This document shows, in pieces, positions 9,331-19,301 of a DNA stretch of 64,000 nucleotides (its first letter is position 1; the number at the start of each line of letters is the position of its first letter). Source of the DNA: Euryarchaeota archaeon UBA256 (GTDB lineage Archaea; Thermoplasmatota; Poseidoniia; Poseidoniales; Poseidoniaceae); contig DACE01000033.1 in NCBI GenBank assembly GCA_002494645.1, positions 78,563 through 142,562 of the forward strand, read 5' to 3'. The translations under genes were made by a program, and so were the position numbers. Below the pieces are notes generated by a model that made no database searches, was not told the origin of the DNA, and was given only the letters and a program-made list of their open reading frames with translations.

Positions 9331-10133
9331 TGAGTGGACATCGAGCACTCCCCTCACACCGTTGGACTGCAGGGGAATGGAAGACTGAACATGAGGTTGT
9401 GGCAAATGAAAGCCTTGTGACGATCTATGTGAACGAACGTAAGATTACCTCGCTGTTAGCCTCGTCTGACAAGTTGGAATCATTGTACCGTGGTCATCTT
9501 GCGACAGAATACAATTGTGTGTTGAATGACGCTATCACCGAGTTTTCAATTCAAAGGACAAACGGGTCAATTGACCTTCACGGAACCATCCCTTCATTTG
9601 AACATACGTTGGTTCGTGAGGGTATTGTTACGTCATCGTGCGGTGCATGCGACCATGAGCAACTTCAGACTCTCATCGACAGCGTCCCTCGGGTGGATGA
9701 ACCAGAAAAGGAACTCACGATGGAGTCGTTACTGGAGGCGCTTGCTGGAATGCGAAATCTACAACATGGCTTCCAAGTGACGGGAGGCATGCATGCTGCC
9801 GCTATCTCCTATTACCAGGCACTGAAACCTTCACTTGACCTCATCAGTGAAGACATCGGTAGGCATAATGCAGTTGACAAAGTCATTGGAGGTGCCCTCT
9901 CTGAAGGACATTTCCAACGACCTGCAATTCTCTTCCTCTCGGGGCGGTGTGGGTGGGATATCGTAGCAAAAGCAGCGAGATTGAATATTCCAATTATTGC
10001 ATCGATCGGCGCAGCATCCGATTTGGCCATACAAACAGCGCGAATGGCAAACATGACGTTGGTTACCTTTGCTCGCGACCAAAAAGCAGTCGTATATGGG
10101 CGTCAAGAAGGTCGTTTCAAAGCAAAGGATTGA
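9330..10133 (+). CDS. fdhD: Formate dehydrogenase accessory sulfurtransferase FdhD
   Basis: FdhD carries sulfur from a cysteine desulfurase to the molybdenum cofactor of formate-dehydrogenase-like enzymes. The sulfur-relay CxxC is present (SSCGACDHEQ), as are EDIGRHNAVDKVIGGAL, LSGRCGWDIVAKAA and PIIASIGAASDLAI, all family signatures. ATG 9330 overlaps the tsr3 stop by one base. The YdeP-type oxidoreductase gene begins 40 bases downstream, so FdhD very probably matures that enzyme. Confidence 0.95.
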   Translation: MSGHRALPSHRWTAGEWKTEHEVVANESLVTIYVNERKITSLLASSDKLESLYRGHLATEYNCVLNDAITEFSIQRTNGSIDLHGTIPSFEHTLVREGIVTSSCGACDHEQLQTLIDSVPRVDEPEKELTMESLLEALAGMRNLQHGFQVTGGMHAAAISYYQALKPSLDLISEDIGRHNAVDKVIGGALSEGHFQRPAILFLSGRCGWDIVAKAARLNIPIIASIGAASDLAIQTARMANMTLVTFARDQKAVVYGRQEGRFKAKD

Positions 10134-10172
10134 GAAGGTCAGTCTATCCCGTGGAATCAGGAAGATGTTGCT

Positions 10173-12467
10173 ATGAGGGAACCACCAAGGGCAACAACGC
10201 CGCCAGATAAGGCCAGATTGGGCCTAAAAAAACCAAAAAAGAAGGCTGCAGGAATACCAGCAGTTCTTTCTTCTGCCTACCATGGTCTGAGAAAAATGGG
10301 CGCGACCAAAACGATCAAAACGCTGGTCACCGTCAATCAACAGGAAGGTTTTGATTGCCCAGGCTGTGCATGGCCCGACCCAGAGCACAGAACCACTTTT
10401 GAGTTCTGTGAAAATGGTGCCAAAGCAGTAGCCGATGAAGCGATGAAGGCTCATGTTGATTCCAACTTTTTCACACATCATAGTGTACAGGAACTGGCTG
10501 AATTAAGTGACTACGAACTCAATCGCAAAGGCCGCTTGGCCGAACCGATGTATTTGGCCAAAGGTGAATCTCACTACAAATCCATCACATGGGATGCGGC
10601 CTTTGAGAAGATTTCGCAGGCATTGAGGGCTCTCTCCTCACCTCATCGCGCCGTATTCTATACATCGGGCAGGACAAGTAATGAAGCAGCATTTCTCTAT
10701 CAGGCTTTTGTCAGAGCATACGGGACCAATAATCTTCCAGACTGTTCAAACATGTGCCATGAGAGTAGTGGGAAGGGTTTGGGGCAAACCATCGGAATAG
10801 GGAAGGGCACGGTCACACTTGACGATTTTAACCATGCAAAAGTCATCATGGTTATTGGACAAAATCCTGGGACAAACCATCCACGTATGCTGACTGCCCT
10901 GCGTGATGCTAAGAAAATGGGTGCAAAGATTATCCATGTAAATCCTTTGCCCGAAGCAGGATTGACGAGATTTAAACACCCACAGGACTACATGAAGATG
11001 GACCTTACTTCGACACAACTCGCTGACCTTCACCTTCCCGTACGCATTGGAGGAGATGCGGCTCTCCTCAAAGGGCTCATTAAACTCCAACTCGAACATG
11101 ACACCATTGACGAAGAGTTCGTCAACCAATATACCTCTGGTTTCGACTCAATGAAAAGGTCGGCCTTAGGCACAGGATGGGATGAGATTTTAGCAGATTC
11201 AGGGATTGACCGTGAATTGATTGAGCGCGCATCAGACATGCTATCGTCATCCGATGCTACCATCGCCTGTTGGGCCATGGGATTAACACAACATCGCAAT
11301 GGTGTTGCAGTCATACAAGAAGTTGTCAATTTGCTTCTTCTTGGCGGTCATGTGGGGCGACTTGGCGCAGGTTTTTGTCCAGTACGTGGACACTCAAATG
11401 TCCAAGGTGACCGAACCGTTGGAATTTGGGAAGCACCCTCTCGGGCATTCATATCACGCATGGAAGAAGGATTGGGTTTCAACATCCCTCACGAGCATGG
11501 TTACGATGTTGTCCATTCAATTGAAGCAATGGCGAAGGGTGATGTTGATGTGTTCTTTTGCATGGGTGGAAATTTCTTATCCGCTACACCGGATACAGAT
11601 TTCACCGCAAAAGCGATCGCTAACATTGGTCTGACGGTGCAAGTTTCTACGAAACTAAATCGTTCTCACTTAATTACCGGTAAAGAAGCACTGATACTCC
11701 CCTGCCTAGGTCGTACAGAATCCGATATCCAACATGGACATCGGCAATTCGTCACCGTCGAAAACTCAATGGGGATTGTCCACCGTTCACAAGGCACGCT
11801 CAAACCCGCCTCGACGATGTTACGCAGTGAGCCATGGATTGTGGCTTCATTAGCTGAAGCCACCTTGGGCGTAGAGCACTTACCTTGGATGGACATGGCA
11901 TCTCAATATGACTCAATACGAGATCTCATGGAGGCTTCACTTGATGGTTTTACAGATTATAATGCGCGTGTCCGTAGCGATAATGGATTCGCCCTCCCCA
12001 ATCCACCACGCGATCATCGAAGATTTAACACAGAAGACGGTCTTGCTCATTTCACGACCCACGAATTGCCTGATGTATCAGTTGAATCTGATCAATTTGT
12101 CCTCATGACCTTGCGGAGTCATGATCAATACAATACAACGATTTATGGCCTCCACGACCGTTACAGGGGCGTTCATGGACACCGCCGCGTCATTTTCATG
12201 AATGCGGATGATATGGTTGCGAGAGGATGGAAATCAAGAACCAAAGTTGACATCACAAGTCATTTCAATGGAGAAAAAAGGGTTTCATTGGAATGGTTGC
12301 TGGTTCCTTATGAAATCCCAAAGGGAAACTTAGCAGCATATTTCCCCGAAGCCAATAGCCTGGTTCCGCTACAATCTACCGCCGATATCTCCAATACACC
12401 TACCTCCAAATGGATTGTTTGTACCCTCAAAACCTCCTCTGTCATTGACGGAACGGAGGAAGAATGA
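10173..12467 (+). CDS. YdeP-type molybdopterin oxidoreductase, alpha subunit-like
   Basis: 764 residues of the FdhF/YdeP family of molybdopterin enzymes. The N-terminal motif CPGCAWPDP ... FEFCENGAKAV is diagnostic of this branch, followed by the molybdopterin domains (YTSGRTSNEAAFLYQ, GQNPGTNHPRM, CMGGNFLSATPDTDFT) and a C-terminal dinucleotide-binding domain with LRSHDQYNTTIYG. I saw no selenocysteine-style stop and no adjacent iron-sulfur or cytochrome subunit. Family members are annotated as formate-dehydrogenase-like, but formate oxidation is not established for all; E. coli YdeP is associated with acid resistance. Genetic linkage to fdhD supports a sulfurated Mo site. Confidence 0.9.
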   Translation: MREPPRATTPPDKARLGLKKPKKKAAGIPAVLSSAYHGLRKMGATKTIKTLVTVNQQEGFDCPGCAWPDPEHRTTFEFCENGAKAVADEAMKAHVDSNFFTHHSVQELAELSDYELNRKGRLAEPMYLAKGESHYKSITWDAAFEKISQALRALSSPHRAVFYTSGRTSNEAAFLYQAFVRAYGTNNLPDCSNMCHESSGKGLGQTIGIGKGTVTLDDFNHAKVIMVIGQNPGTNHPRMLTALRDAKKMGAKIIHVNPLPEAGLTRFKHPQDYMKMDLTSTQLADLHLPVRIGGDAALLKGLIKLQLEHDTIDEEFVNQYTSGFDSMKRSALGTGWDEILADSGIDRELIERASDMLSSSDATIACWAMGLTQHRNGVAVIQEVVNLLLLGGHVGRLGAGFCPVRGHSNVQGDRTVGIWEAPSRAFISRMEEGLGFNIPHEHGYDVVHSIEAMAKGDVDVFFCMGGNFLSATPDTDFTAKAIANIGLTVQVSTKLNRSHLITGKEALILPCLGRTESDIQHGHRQFVTVENSMGIVHRSQGTLKPASTMLRSEPWIVASLAEATLGVEHLPWMDMASQYDSIRDLMEASLDGFTDYNARVRSDNGFALPNPPRDHRRFNTEDGLAHFTTHELPDVSVESDQFVLMTLRSHDQYNTTIYGLHDRYRGVHGHRRVIFMNADDMVARGWKSRTKVDITSHFNGEKRVSLEWLLVPYEIPKGNLAAYFPEANSLVPLQSTADISNTPTSKWIVCTLKTSSVIDGTEEE

Positions 12468-13723
12468 TGGAAGGGCGTTCCTATACTCAACTCGTTCGTG
12501 AGAACAAAGAGTTTCGACAACTTTGGATAGCGGCAGTTATCTCCATGATGGGTGAATGGTTCAACACCATTGCCTTATTTTTCCTCATTTTAGAATATAC
12601 TGATAGTGAACTCCTCTTAGGCGTTCTTTTTACGGTTAGAATGGCTGGTTTTGCCCTTCTGCAACCTTTTATTGGCCTCATGGCAGATCGTTACAATCGA
12701 AAGTCCCTCATGATCGTATCAAACCTCTTGCAGATGTTCCTCGCCCTCTGTTTCCTCTTTGTCAATGATGCAAATGACATCGTATGGATGATTGGACTAT
12801 CCGGAGTCATGATGATTCTTCACGGCGTATACATGACGGCAGAACGGGCTGCATTACCTAATTTAGTTACAAAGGAAGACCTTGCAACCGCCAATGCACT
12901 TGATGCCGCCTCTTGGTCAACTGCTCTTTGTATTGGAGCGATGTTGGGGGGAGTTGTCGTTTCCCTCTGGGGGACCGATGCTGCATTTATCATCGATTCA
13001 TTCACATTCCTCATCGGGACACTCTTCCTCATTACACTCAAGATACCACAGAAAATAGACCCCTCAATGAAGGGCCCTTGGTTCTCAACTGCGTTGAGCA
13101 ACATGAAACGTGGTTGGCGGAGAATTCGTGGAGAGCCGCGCCTTTTCCGAATTGTCTTTGCTAAAGCATCTTGGAACATCGCCGGTGGCGGATTAGCCGG
13201 AGTCTATCTCGTATTGATGGGGGCCGATGTACAAGGATTTGGTGCGGCATTTGGATTTGGCCTCTTTTTCTTTGCTCGAGGACTCGGAACAGGACTTGGA
13301 CCAATCATAGCCCGGAATGTATTCACCAACGAGGCAAAATGGCCCGTTCTCATCGGCCAACTTATCGTCTTATCCGGTCTCTTTTACTGCCTCGTTGGTT
13401 TAACATTGGACATCTCACTCTGGTTGACTGTAATCCTGATCGTATTGGCGCACAGTGCCAGCGGTGCAAATTGGGTGCTTTCGACAATCATGGTTCAACG
13501 TTGGGTCGAGGACGAAGTACGAGGACGTGTCTTTTCTACGGACATGTTGATTCTTTCAGTCGCATTTTCATGTTCTACGAGTTTAGCAGGTCATCTCATG
13601 GAGAACACTGACCTCGGTATAGGCGGAGGCATCCTCTTGTTTTCGTCAGTGATGATGGTTTCAGGACTTGTATTTTCCTTGTGGGATGCTGGAGACCAGC
13701 CTTACCATCAACCACCGGCTTGA
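12464..13723 (+). CDS. MFS transporter (EntS/MFS_3-like exporter)
   Basis: 419 residues with about 12 hydrophobic segments and the MFS loop-2/3 signature GLMADRYNRKSLM. Overall pattern (FRQLWIAAVISMMGEWFNTIALFFL at the N-terminus, AERAALPNLV before helix 5) matches the MFS_3 group that includes enterobactin exporter EntS and many uncharacterised exporters. Substrate unknown. Its start overlaps the stop of the oxidoreductase gene by 4 bases and is preceded by GGAGG, indicating the same operon. It ends by overlapping the convergent S15-peptidase gene by 16 bases. Confidence 0.88.
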   Translation: MMEGRSYTQLVRENKEFRQLWIAAVISMMGEWFNTIALFFLILEYTDSELLLGVLFTVRMAGFALLQPFIGLMADRYNRKSLMIVSNLLQMFLALCFLFVNDANDIVWMIGLSGVMMILHGVYMTAERAALPNLVTKEDLATANALDAASWSTALCIGAMLGGVVVSLWGTDAAFIIDSFTFLIGTLFLITLKIPQKIDPSMKGPWFSTALSNMKRGWRRIRGEPRLFRIVFAKASWNIAGGGLAGVYLVLMGADVQGFGAAFGFGLFFFARGLGTGLGPIIARNVFTNEAKWPVLIGQLIVLSGLFYCLVGLTLDISLWLTVILIVLAHSASGANWVLSTIMVQRWVEDEVRGRVFSTDMLILSVAFSCSTSLAGHLMENTDLGIGGGILLFSSVMMVSGLVFSLWDAGDQPYHQPPA

Positions 13724-15606
13724 ATGCACCTTTCATGCCCACACGCAGGGGGAGTGAAATAGCGCCGGTCCTCTGGGACAAAGGTGTCAAGTTGCAATGT
13801 TGAGGTTGCCCCCTCTTGAATGAATACAATGGATGATGTACTGGCCGGAAGATAATCTTCACCCGTTGATTGAAGACTTAATTGCAAATAATGACCTGCT
13901 TCAATCTCAGCATCGAGTGGGAAGAATTCCATTTTAGCATTGATGGTTTCTACCACGGGCACCCAAGTTTGAACCATATCTCCTCCTGCGTGGTATCTCA
14001 AATCCATAATTGCATGACCGATGTGAATACAATCTCCAGCACTGCTACATTCCTCGAGTAATGCATAGAGTTGTCCTCCAAGCGTGGCGGTTGTCACATC
14101 AACATGTAGCCTTGGTGTCCCTGCGATAAAGATGGACTCGTTGAGAGGTTCACTTTGCCACATAGGGCCAGTGGAGGCATCGGGTAATACGGTTGTACCC
14201 CCGCTTGTTGTGAGTTCGCTGCCCAATGCCATGCTGAGGACATTCACGTCTGCTGGCGGATAACGCTCTTCAAGTCTCCATGAACCTTGATTTGATTGTA
14301 TTTCGATCCATTGGCCTGGCTGTTCACCGATTTCTCTGAGGTAGTAATCAAACCATTCCAATAAATCCTGCATCCAATCATAGCGCACCATCTCTGGAAA
14401 TGCTTCGCCGCCCCGACCGCCTAAATCTGAACGGTCATCCAGTTGAACTGGACGGTCTGGATAATCGTGGTCCCATTGTCCGAACAACCCCTTAGCCTCT
14501 ATTCCGGCATCAATGAGCATATTCATCGTTGGAACTGCCATATGTGGGTCAACATTCCAATCGTGCATTCCTTGTATCAGATATACGCTACCTTGGTAAT
14601 TATCCAACACGCGGTCAAGGAAAAAGCGCTCTGACCAATACGAGCCCGCAGCTTCTCCTCCCCAAGCCCATGCTCCAACGCCCGTTGCGGGGCCAGCAAT
14701 GTAGTCTGGACACACATTTTGATAATCCTCTTCATCACCATCAAAGCCATAGGATCCGTAAACGCCGTTGTGCATGATGGGTGCTCTCGCCTCGGATGAA
14801 CCGTTCCGCCACATGAGTTCTTTGACACCGATGAGTCCGGAAATTGGTACGATTGTTTTGAGGTAGTCGTGTTCTGATCCGAACATCGCTGCTTGCCAGG
14901 GCGTGCTTCCATCGTATGATTTGCCAATCAATGCAACTGCTCCATTTGACCATGTTTGCTCACCAAGCCATCGCACGGCAGCATCGTTACCAAGTTGTTC
15001 TGCATTACCCATGAGGTCCATGCAGTGGTTGGAACGACCCGTCCCCGCCACTGAGATTTGTGCAAAGGCATACCCGTGAGGAAGAATTTGGTCAATAATC
15101 ATCTGACCAAGCCATGAACCAGGAACTTCAATTGAGGGTGTTTCGACACTCACCTCTTGGAAATAGGGGCCAATTTCAGCTATAATGGGGACCGAAACGC
15201 CCTCTGGAACGTTCGGGCGCCAAACTGCTAAGGAAATGAGTCCATCAGGGGCAGCTCCACCTTCCGTAATTGGCAATTCGTATTCTACGAAATAATGTGT
15301 TGAATTCCATTCATTCTCTGTGGGCAAAATATCATATGGCCCACTTTCTAAAGCAATCCCGAAATCACCAGTGACATCATACGGCATGGTGTTACGTTCC
15401 CAAACTGGAACCCGCACACCTACATCGCTTTCATCCTCGCCGATATATTCGATGAAAGCATCACCAAAAACTGCAGAAATGAATAAAAAAACAAGAGCCA
15501 GCGCCACTGTTGTGCCCAAGACGATGTTGAATTCTCTCGTAGCCACTGATGTGGGACGGTCAACGAGGACGGCTTCCAATATCGGGTCCTCTTCCATCCC
15601 TATCAT
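13708..15606 (-). CDS. Membrane-anchored S15-family (CocE/X-Pro peptidase-like) hydrolase
   Basis: 632 residues: a short cytoplasmic N-terminus, one transmembrane anchor (about residues 28-48), then an extracytoplasmic alpha/beta-hydrolase of the CocE/NonD peptidase S15 type. The nucleophile elbow GKSYDGS puts the serine near residue 230, and GQWDHDYP holds the probable catalytic histidine. The C-terminal third is the beta-rich domain typical of X-Pro dipeptidyl peptidases and cocaine-esterase relatives (TGPMWQSEPLNESIFIAGTP region). Likely role is cleavage of external peptides or esters at the cell surface, consistent with proteolytic heterotrophy. Exact specificity cannot be assigned. Confidence 0.87.
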   Translation of the reverse strand: MIGMEEDPILEAVLVDRPTSVATREFNIVLGTTVALALVFLFISAVFGDAFIEYIGEDESDVGVRVPVWERNTMPYDVTGDFGIALESGPYDILPTENEWNSTHYFVEYELPITEGGAAPDGLISLAVWRPNVPEGVSVPIIAEIGPYFQEVSVETPSIEVPGSWLGQMIIDQILPHGYAFAQISVAGTGRSNHCMDLMGNAEQLGNDAAVRWLGEQTWSNGAVALIGKSYDGSTPWQAAMFGSEHDYLKTIVPISGLIGVKELMWRNGSSEARAPIMHNGVYGSYGFDGDEEDYQNVCPDYIAGPATGVGAWAWGGEAAGSYWSERFFLDRVLDNYQGSVYLIQGMHDWNVDPHMAVPTMNMLIDAGIEAKGLFGQWDHDYPDRPVQLDDRSDLGGRGGEAFPEMVRYDWMQDLLEWFDYYLREIGEQPGQWIEIQSNQGSWRLEERYPPADVNVLSMALGSELTTSGGTTVLPDASTGPMWQSEPLNESIFIAGTPRLHVDVTTATLGGQLYALLEECSSAGDCIHIGHAIMDLRYHAGGDMVQTWVPVVETINAKMEFFPLDAEIEAGHYLQLSLQSTGEDYLPASTSSIVFIQEGATSTLQLDTFVPEDRRYFTPPACGHERCIQAGG

Positions 15607-15702
15607 GTAACGCTGGGCACCCGCCTTTTTTGAGATTGTGCAGGAGCGATATGTTCATTCACGGGAACAAGGCTCAAGGACATCCTTCAGTCTGGATGAT
15701 TC

Positions 15703-17736
15703 ATGGTGGAGGCTATCGACACGTTCCGCCAGTTCATTGCGGAGGGCATCCCCTCGGTATTACCGTCTCAGAAACCGTTCAACGCCGAGGTGGACCATGC
15801 GCCTAACCGCCGTCAAGTCCTCAGTGGGGATGAAAAAGTCTTATCCTTACAAAATGCATTACGCTACTTTGAACCAAGGCACCATGATGTATTGATCCCA
15901 GAATTCCTTGATGAACTCAACACATACGGTCGAATCATTATGCGCAGATTCAAACCTGACGAGTACCCGATGAAAGCTCATGCAATTGATGACTATCCTG
16001 CAGTCAGTACACAAGCCGCTGCCATCATGATGATGATTCAAAATAATCTCGACCCCGAAGTTGCCCAATTTCCTGATGAACTCATTACATATGGTGGCAA
16101 CGGATCAGTCTTCCAGAATTGGGCGCAATATCGTTTAGTGATGCAATATCTCTCCATGATGACTGAACACCAAACCTTGGTCATGTACTCGGGCCATCCA
16201 CTTGGACTCTTTCCATCCTCTCCAGCCGCACCTCGAGTGGTTGTAACAAACGGGATGGTCATACCGAATTATTCCAAGCAGGATGATTATGAGCGAATGA
16301 ACGCCCTCGGCGTTACTCAGTACGGTCAAATGACTGCTGGCTCCTACATGTACATTGGACCACAAGGAATTGTTCATGGGACCACCATTACCTTGCTCAA
16401 CGCTGCGCGTATGCACCTTGGCATCAAAGACACGGCATCGCTCAACGGGGTGACCTTCGTCACGAGTGGTTTAGGCGGAATGTCCGGTGCCCAAGCAAAA
16501 GCAGCTACAATTGCAGGCGCAGCATGTATCATTGCAGAAACCAACCAACACGCAGCTCACAAGCGACACCAACAGGGATGGCTCACGACAGTGACTGATT
16601 CGATCGATGATGCTATTGACCAAATGGTTAAATCTGCAATCGAAAAGAAAGCTATCTCGATTGGTTTTGTCGGAAATATCGTAGAATTGTGGGAACGGTG
16701 CGTTGAACGAAACATTCGAGTCGACTTAGGAAGCGACCAAACGAGTTTGCACAATCCCTACCAGGGAGGATACTACCCCGCTGATTTCACATATGAACAA
16801 AGCACGAATATGATGGTCAACGAACCAGAACGCTTTGTCAGTGAAGTACAATCAACACTTCGCCGCCATGCTGATGCGATCAACGTCATGTCGGAGCGCG
16901 GGATGTATTTTTGGGATTACGGAAATGCATTTTTGCTCGAAGCATCGCGTGCAGGTGCAGATGTACTCAATGACAATGGAGACTTCCGTTATCCCTCATA
17001 TGTCGAGGACATCATGGGCCCTCTTTGCTTTGACTACGGATTTGGCCCTTATCGTTGGGTTTGTGCGAGCGGAAAAGCCTCGGATTTACAAAAAACAGAC
17101 CTAATCGCCGCACGGGTATTACGAACTATGGCCGATAATGCTCCAGATGAAATTCGGCAACAAATACTGGACAACATACGCTGGATTGAACAGGCAGGAG
17201 ATAACGACCTCGTTGTTGGAAGTCAGGCAAGAATTTTGTATGCCGACGATATTGGCCGAAGGGAAATTGCGCTCGCCATGAATCAAGCAATTGCCTCTGG
17301 AGAATTGGAAGGCCCAGTCATACTCGGTCGCGACCACCATGATGTTTCGGGCACTGATAGTCCATACCGAGAAACTGCCAACATACGTGATGGTTCAATG
17401 TACACTGCGGATATGGCCGTACAGAATGTCATTGGTGATGCATTTAGAGGCGCCACTTGGGTCAGCGTTCACAACGGAGGTGGCGTTGGATGGGGCGAAG
17501 TGATTAACGGCGGTTTTGGATTATTATTGGACGGAACTCCGGATGCAGAGAGGAGGTTGCTCTCCATGCTACACTGGGATGTTAACAATGGAGTTGCAAG
17601 AAGAGCATGGGCCCGCAATGAAGGAGCCGTTTCAGCAATTCATCGTGCGATGGAACTTGAACCGTTATTGATGATCACAACACCACACCATGTGGCTGAG
17701 GATGTTCTTCAACACCTGCGGAAGGTGATGAAATGA
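15703..17736 (+). CDS. hutU: Urocanate hydratase
   Basis: Second step of histidine degradation: hydrates urocanate to 4-imidazolone-5-propionate using tightly bound NAD+. Family signatures seen include HAPNRRQVL near the N-terminus, LRYFEPRHH, the NAD-binding loop TSGLGGMSGAQAKAA and LGSDQTSLHNPYQGGYYPA. At 677 residues it is much longer than classical bacterial HutU (about 555) and close to the long form of animals and some bacteria. The ATG at 15703 directly precedes the conserved N-terminus. It overlaps hutH by 4 bases (ATGA), so the two are coupled. Confidence 0.97.
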   Translation: MVEAIDTFRQFIAEGIPSVLPSQKPFNAEVDHAPNRRQVLSGDEKVLSLQNALRYFEPRHHDVLIPEFLDELNTYGRIIMRRFKPDEYPMKAHAIDDYPAVSTQAAAIMMMIQNNLDPEVAQFPDELITYGGNGSVFQNWAQYRLVMQYLSMMTEHQTLVMYSGHPLGLFPSSPAAPRVVVTNGMVIPNYSKQDDYERMNALGVTQYGQMTAGSYMYIGPQGIVHGTTITLLNAARMHLGIKDTASLNGVTFVTSGLGGMSGAQAKAATIAGAACIIAETNQHAAHKRHQQGWLTTVTDSIDDAIDQMVKSAIEKKAISIGFVGNIVELWERCVERNIRVDLGSDQTSLHNPYQGGYYPADFTYEQSTNMMVNEPERFVSEVQSTLRRHADAINVMSERGMYFWDYGNAFLLEASRAGADVLNDNGDFRYPSYVEDIMGPLCFDYGFGPYRWVCASGKASDLQKTDLIAARVLRTMADNAPDEIRQQILDNIRWIEQAGDNDLVVGSQARILYADDIGRREIALAMNQAIASGELEGPVILGRDHHDVSGTDSPYRETANIRDGSMYTADMAVQNVIGDAFRGATWVSVHNGGGVGWGEVINGGFGLLLDGTPDAERRLLSMLHWDVNNGVARRAWARNEGAVSAIHRAMELEPLLMITTPHHVAEDVLQHLRKVMK

Positions 17737-19301
17737 GCGAACCTCATGTGATTTATCTTGATGGTGAAACGCTAACACCTGCTGAAATTATCATGATTGC
17801 ACGTCAACGTGCAACAGTAGAGGTTTCTCAGGATGCTTGGCCCAAAATTCATGCAGCGCGTGCCGTTGTTGAACGCATTCTCGAAGATAATGAAACTGTT
17901 TACGGAATCAATACTGGATTTGGGGCACTCGTACACGAGCGTATTTCCCAAGATGATTTGGCTCAGTTGCAATTGAACCTGATTCGTTCCCACGCTACTG
18001 CAATCGGACCTACAATGAGTGTTGAGGCAGTTCGATGCATGATGGTCATCCGGCTCAATTCATTATGCAAAGGCCATTCAGGTATCCACCCTGACTGCAT
18101 CAATCAACTGGTACTTTACCTCAATTTAGGAATCCACCCCTCAGTTCCGCGAATTGGCAGTTTAGGGGCAAGTGGTGACCTTGCTCCGCTCTCACACCTC
18201 GCATTAACTCTCATCGGAGAAGGTGAAATTTTGGTGGATGGAGGGGCTACTCCAACGACCATTGCATTGGACGAACATGACCTACTCCCAATCAGCCTCA
18301 CCGCTAAAGATGGTCTTTCACTCATCAACGGTACGAGTCAGATGTGTGCCTTTGCCATTCTTGCTCACCAATCACTGGGCGAATTGCTCACATTAGCTGA
18401 TGTGATTTTGGCAACCTCAATGGAAGCCCGCAAATGCAGCCTGACACCATCGAATCCTCAGGTCCACCTTGCGAGACCTCATCCAGGTCAACAAACGGTC
18501 GCTCACAGACTCAATACCTTACTCGCTGAATCACCAATCATGGAAAGTCATGCCGAGTGTGACCGTGTACAAGACCCCTATTCATTTCGATGTGCACCTC
18601 AAGTGCATGGTGCGATATGGGAATCTTACCGTCGTCTTGACGATATGCTTCGTATTGAAATCAATAGTGCAACTGACAACCCACTTATTTTCCCTAATCC
18701 GTCAGATCCTGGTGTGAATGAAGTTCTTTCACAGGGAAATTTCCATGGTGAAATAGTTGCTATGGTTTGCGACGGGATGACGCTTGGAATCTTTGAATTG
18801 GGTTCTATATCTGAACGAAGAATGGACCAAATGCTTGACCCTTCTCGTAGCGAAATGCCAGCATTTTTGGCGAAGAACTCGGGCTTGGAATCGGGGTTGA
18901 TGATAGTGCAATATGTCGCAGGGGCCTCCTTATCTGAACTGCACGGCCGAACAGGCCCTAGAACCGCATTTTCCACATCAACATCTGCAGGACAAGAAGA
19001 CCATGTCAGCATGGGTGCAACCTCTGCATGGAATCTATTAGAAGCAACACAACATTTGGCGGAAATTCTAGCCTGTGAGAGCCTTATTGCTTGTGAGGCC
19101 CTTGAGCACGAAGCCTTGGAACCCGCCGCGCATGTTCGGGGTTTCAAAAACTTGGTTCGTACGATCGCCCCCCCTCTTGATGAAGACCGCTCGACATCAA
19201 AAGAACTGATTGAGTTGAGCCATCACTTGCAACATGGCGGATGGCTTGCCCGGCTTGAGGCAGAATATGGGCGGTTATCTCGAGGCGAGGATTTCTTCTA
19301 A
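17733..19301 (+). CDS. hutH: Histidine ammonia-lyase
   Basis: First step of histidine degradation: removes ammonia from histidine to give urocanate. The Ala-Ser-Gly triad that cyclises to the MIO prosthetic group lies in GSLGASGDLAPLSH. YGINTGFG, the Gln/Tyr-containing DPYSFRCAPQVHGA and TDNPLIF stretches are also conserved and favour histidine over phenylalanine/tyrosine ammonia-lyase. 522 residues is normal. It follows hutU with a 4-base overlap, and its 3' end overlaps the convergent DUF835-like gene by 27 bases. Confidence 0.96.
   Translation: MSEPHVIYLDGETLTPAEIIMIARQRATVEVSQDAWPKIHAARAVVERILEDNETVYGINTGFGALVHERISQDDLAQLQLNLIRSHATAIGPTMSVEAVRCMMVIRLNSLCKGHSGIHPDCINQLVLYLNLGIHPSVPRIGSLGASGDLAPLSHLALTLIGEGEILVDGGATPTTIALDEHDLLPISLTAKDGLSLINGTSQMCAFAILAHQSLGELLTLADVILATSMEARKCSLTPSNPQVHLARPHPGQQTVAHRLNTLLAESPIMESHAECDRVQDPYSFRCAPQVHGAIWESYRRLDDMLRIEINSATDNPLIFPNPSDPGVNEVLSQGNFHGEIVAMVCDGMTLGIFELGSISERRMDQMLDPSRSEMPAFLAKNSGLESGLMIVQYVAGASLSELHGRTGPRTAFSTSTSAGQEDHVSMGATSAWNLLEATQHLAEILACESLIACEALEHEALEPAAHVRGFKNLVRTIAPPLDEDRSTSKELIELSHHLQHGGWLARLEAEYGRLSRGEDFF

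Noticed and set aside
10173..12467. Calling the molybdopterin enzyme a true formate dehydrogenase
   Set aside because: The motif set is YdeP-type, for which formate oxidation is not generally shown.
15607..15702. An additional small gene before hutU
   Set aside because: Short frames there overlap the hutU start and lack a ribosome site; treated as the divergent promoter region of the S15 peptidase and hutU.
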